Source: Lithospermum erythrorhizon (lineage: Eukaryota > Streptophyta > Magnoliopsida > Boraginales > Boraginaceae). From it: 64,000 nt of DNA. Below, piece after piece: positions 62,466 through 64,000 of the stretch (position 1 is its first letter; each line of letters begins with the position of its first letter). The stretch lies in NCBI GenBank assembly GCA_019722365.1, contig JADFUC010000862.1, positions 2,501-66,500 of the forward strand. Direction: 5' to 3'. The notes under the pieces are model-generated. The model did no database searches. It had not been told where the DNA came from and saw only the letters and a program-made list of their open reading frames with translations. A program made the position numbers and the translations under genes.

Positions 62466-63055
62466 GAGAAAGCTCGATCAATGAGATTAACTCAATTAAT
62501 TGAAAGTGATAAGAGAGTAGAAGTGACCTTCTTATGAGATAATAAAGAATTTTCCTTGAGCCGAATGGTGCTTCCAAAGGATGGAAACCCTGACCTAAGG
62601 CCCCGCTTCGCTACCCGTACCCTTGAGCTACACGTAGAAGGCAAATCGTAGGGATGTGCATCAAGCGGCGGTGGCGCGAGAGCTTGCGAGATGGTACTTT
62701 TACGATGGTAGAGAGAGAGACGGCGGATCGTGATTGTAGGAGAATTAGGTGGTGGGTTCGCCGACTTTTTCGTTGTTAGTGTGTAATTTCAATAGTAATT
62801 TTAGGTGTGTAATTTCAATAGTAATTATATCCAAAGGCAAAATAGTAATTTCAATAATAAAAATCACTATTTGGGTGTGTGTATAGTGTTCCCCGACTTG
62901 CTAATTAAAATTATTCAACAATCATAAATAAAATCTTATTACTACGCAACATTTAACATAGAAGTATGCAATGTTATCGTATTTTGATACAAACAGGTAT
63001 GAAGTTAGACAAATGATTAATTACTAGAAACTCCAAAAATAAATTGAGATGGAAA
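62466..63055. other. Intergenic DNA without recognised features
   Basis: Contains a GC-rich stretch (62575-62700) of unclear origin and a local duplicate of TGTGTAATTTCAATAGTAATT (62780 and 62805). No gene seen. Confidence 0.35.
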
Positions 63056-63059
63056 GTAC

Positions 63060-64000
63060 TTAGGGACATAACATTTTAAAAAATGTGAAACTGTCACACT
63101 AACGATCCACTTGAAAGTCTTTGATACGGATACGTGGAGGAGGTAATCACAATATATAGATCAAGGAACTAGAACTTTCTTCTTAACCACTTTAACCGCA
63201 AGGTTTGCTCGCGCAAAGGTCGAACCCACAATGCGAAGGCGAGGAATACTTGACGGTTAGCACTTTAATTATTTACCAATTAAGCTATGTCGAAGGGGTG
63301 GGAAATAACATTTTAAGTATCAATAGGTAAGGCAATTACAATGTAACTCCCAAATCCAACTTTCAGCATAGCTAATTATCTCAAGTTGCAAATACAAATA
63401 AGCGAAGGGACTATAATTCTATAAACATAAAATTTAACAAGCATGTAAAACGATGTTAATCCATCCATCCACCTTTTGCATTGAGTTAGGTATGCTTGAG
63501 GAGAACATGTATTTCATTTCTATTACAGGATAGCAAGCCCCATCTTAGGTGATTACAAAATTTTAACAAGCATCGTCCTTAAAGATAAAGATATCATGGT
63601 CTTTAGATTAAGTGGTTATATGATCTAACGGTTAGAAAAAATAGAGGAAAAATGAGTATTTTCAAATTGATTTAAAAACACATAAAAAAAAGAAGGTAAG
63701 CATGATGCTTACAAAATTATTGTAAGCACCCAAATGAGACTCATTATAATTCCCAATGAAAAAAACGAAAAATCATAATGAAACCATCCGTTCACACTTT
63801 CATGCTTCGAGTTGGATAAGCTGTCAAATAGTCGAAAACAAAAAAAACAAGAGTAACTTAGCAGTTAGACATACTCACATAGATGGAAATCCAGTTAAAC
63901 ATATCTTGCCATAATAAAAAGTCACATTTCTGATCTACCCTGAATATTTGTTATCAATTTATATCCACAAGCAGATTATACCATGTTCGAAAATAGACAT
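63060..64000. repeat. Direct repeat, copy 2 (partner at 44.62-45.33 kb)
   Basis: Follows copy 1 block for block to the window edge, so the duplication probably extends further. It holds about 200 extra bases (63565-63755), including the short palindrome GTAAGCATGATGCTTAC (63697-63713). Confidence 0.8.
63183..63300 (-). mobile_element. tRNA-derived SINE-like block
   Basis: The minus strand has an A-box TAGCTTAATTGGTAAAT and, about 45 bases on, a B-box GGGTTCGACC. Copy 1 has the same block in worn form (44705-44815), so it was present before the duplication. Not a foldable intact tRNA. Confidence 0.45.

Noticed and set aside
63183..63300. A functional tRNA gene
   Set aside because: A- and B-box-like motifs are present, but the acceptor and anticodon stems do not pair, and the block lies in a duplicated repeat.
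1..64000. CRISPR arrays, bacterial operons or phage genes
   Set aside because: The intron-containing plant genes and LTR elements show a nuclear plant genome. The tandem repeats seen lack CRISPR-like constant repeats with unique spacers.

Overview
This is nuclear DNA from a flowering plant, most likely a eudicot. It is AT-rich, with intron-containing genes set among Ty1/copia LTR retrotransposons, solo LTRs, MITEs, SINE-like tRNA remnants and long AT-rich intergenic stretches. I cannot name the species. All gene calls come from reading exons and splice sites by eye; comparisons with Arabidopsis proteins are from memory, not from a search.

Layout. 1-13.65 kb is retrotransposon debris. A + strand copia tail and its LTR (3.64-5.06 kb) abut a - strand copia of the same broad family (5.1-13.65 kb). 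The - strand copy has a duplicated gag segment, a 3.6 kb LTR-like insertion with a candidate target-site duplication, and a SINE-like tRNA remnant. 13.65-28.5 kb is the gene-bearing left half: a growth-regulating factor (GRF) gene with QLQ and WRC domains and a miR396 target site (15.72-18.34 kb), a solo LTR just downstream, a TAA/ATT microsatellite, a Mutator-type MITE with GC-rich arms, and a PAT18-type DHHC S-acyltransferase gene (24.56-28.45 kb) that carries frame breaks and lost zinc-finger cysteines. 29.6-31.2 kb is a - strand pseudogene of the 3' half of cytosolic prolyl-tRNA synthetase, with a possible orphan first exon at 35.0 kb. 38.66-43.19 kb is a - strand SEC23-family COPII gene of the divergent SEC23A clade, with a G-rich tract upstream.

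44.6-59.1 kb is again copia territory. It holds a - strand gag-pre-integrase/integrase fragment, a + strand RNase H tail followed by a minisatellite and an LTR-like block, and then a tandem copia arrangement (3' part - LTR - gag/INT/RT/RH - LTR) with every coding domain decayed. 59.7-61.7 kb carries LINE debris, 61.70-62.46 kb a Harbinger-like MITE, and 63.06-64.0 kb is a direct-repeat partner of 44.62-45.33 kb.

Biology. The host genes are unrelated in function: transcriptional control of organ growth, protein palmitoylation, ER-to-Golgi coat assembly, and a dead tRNA synthetase copy. PAT18 and SEC23A counterparts also lie close together in Arabidopsis as I recall it (At4g01730 and At4g01810), which suggests conserved microsynteny stretched here by transposons. 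I found no new multi-gene system. The most notable points are the broken but splice-competent PAT18 and SEC23A-like genes (decay or assembly error), the GC-AG intron in the GRF gene, the tandem LTR-sharing copia, and the MITEs with readable termini.
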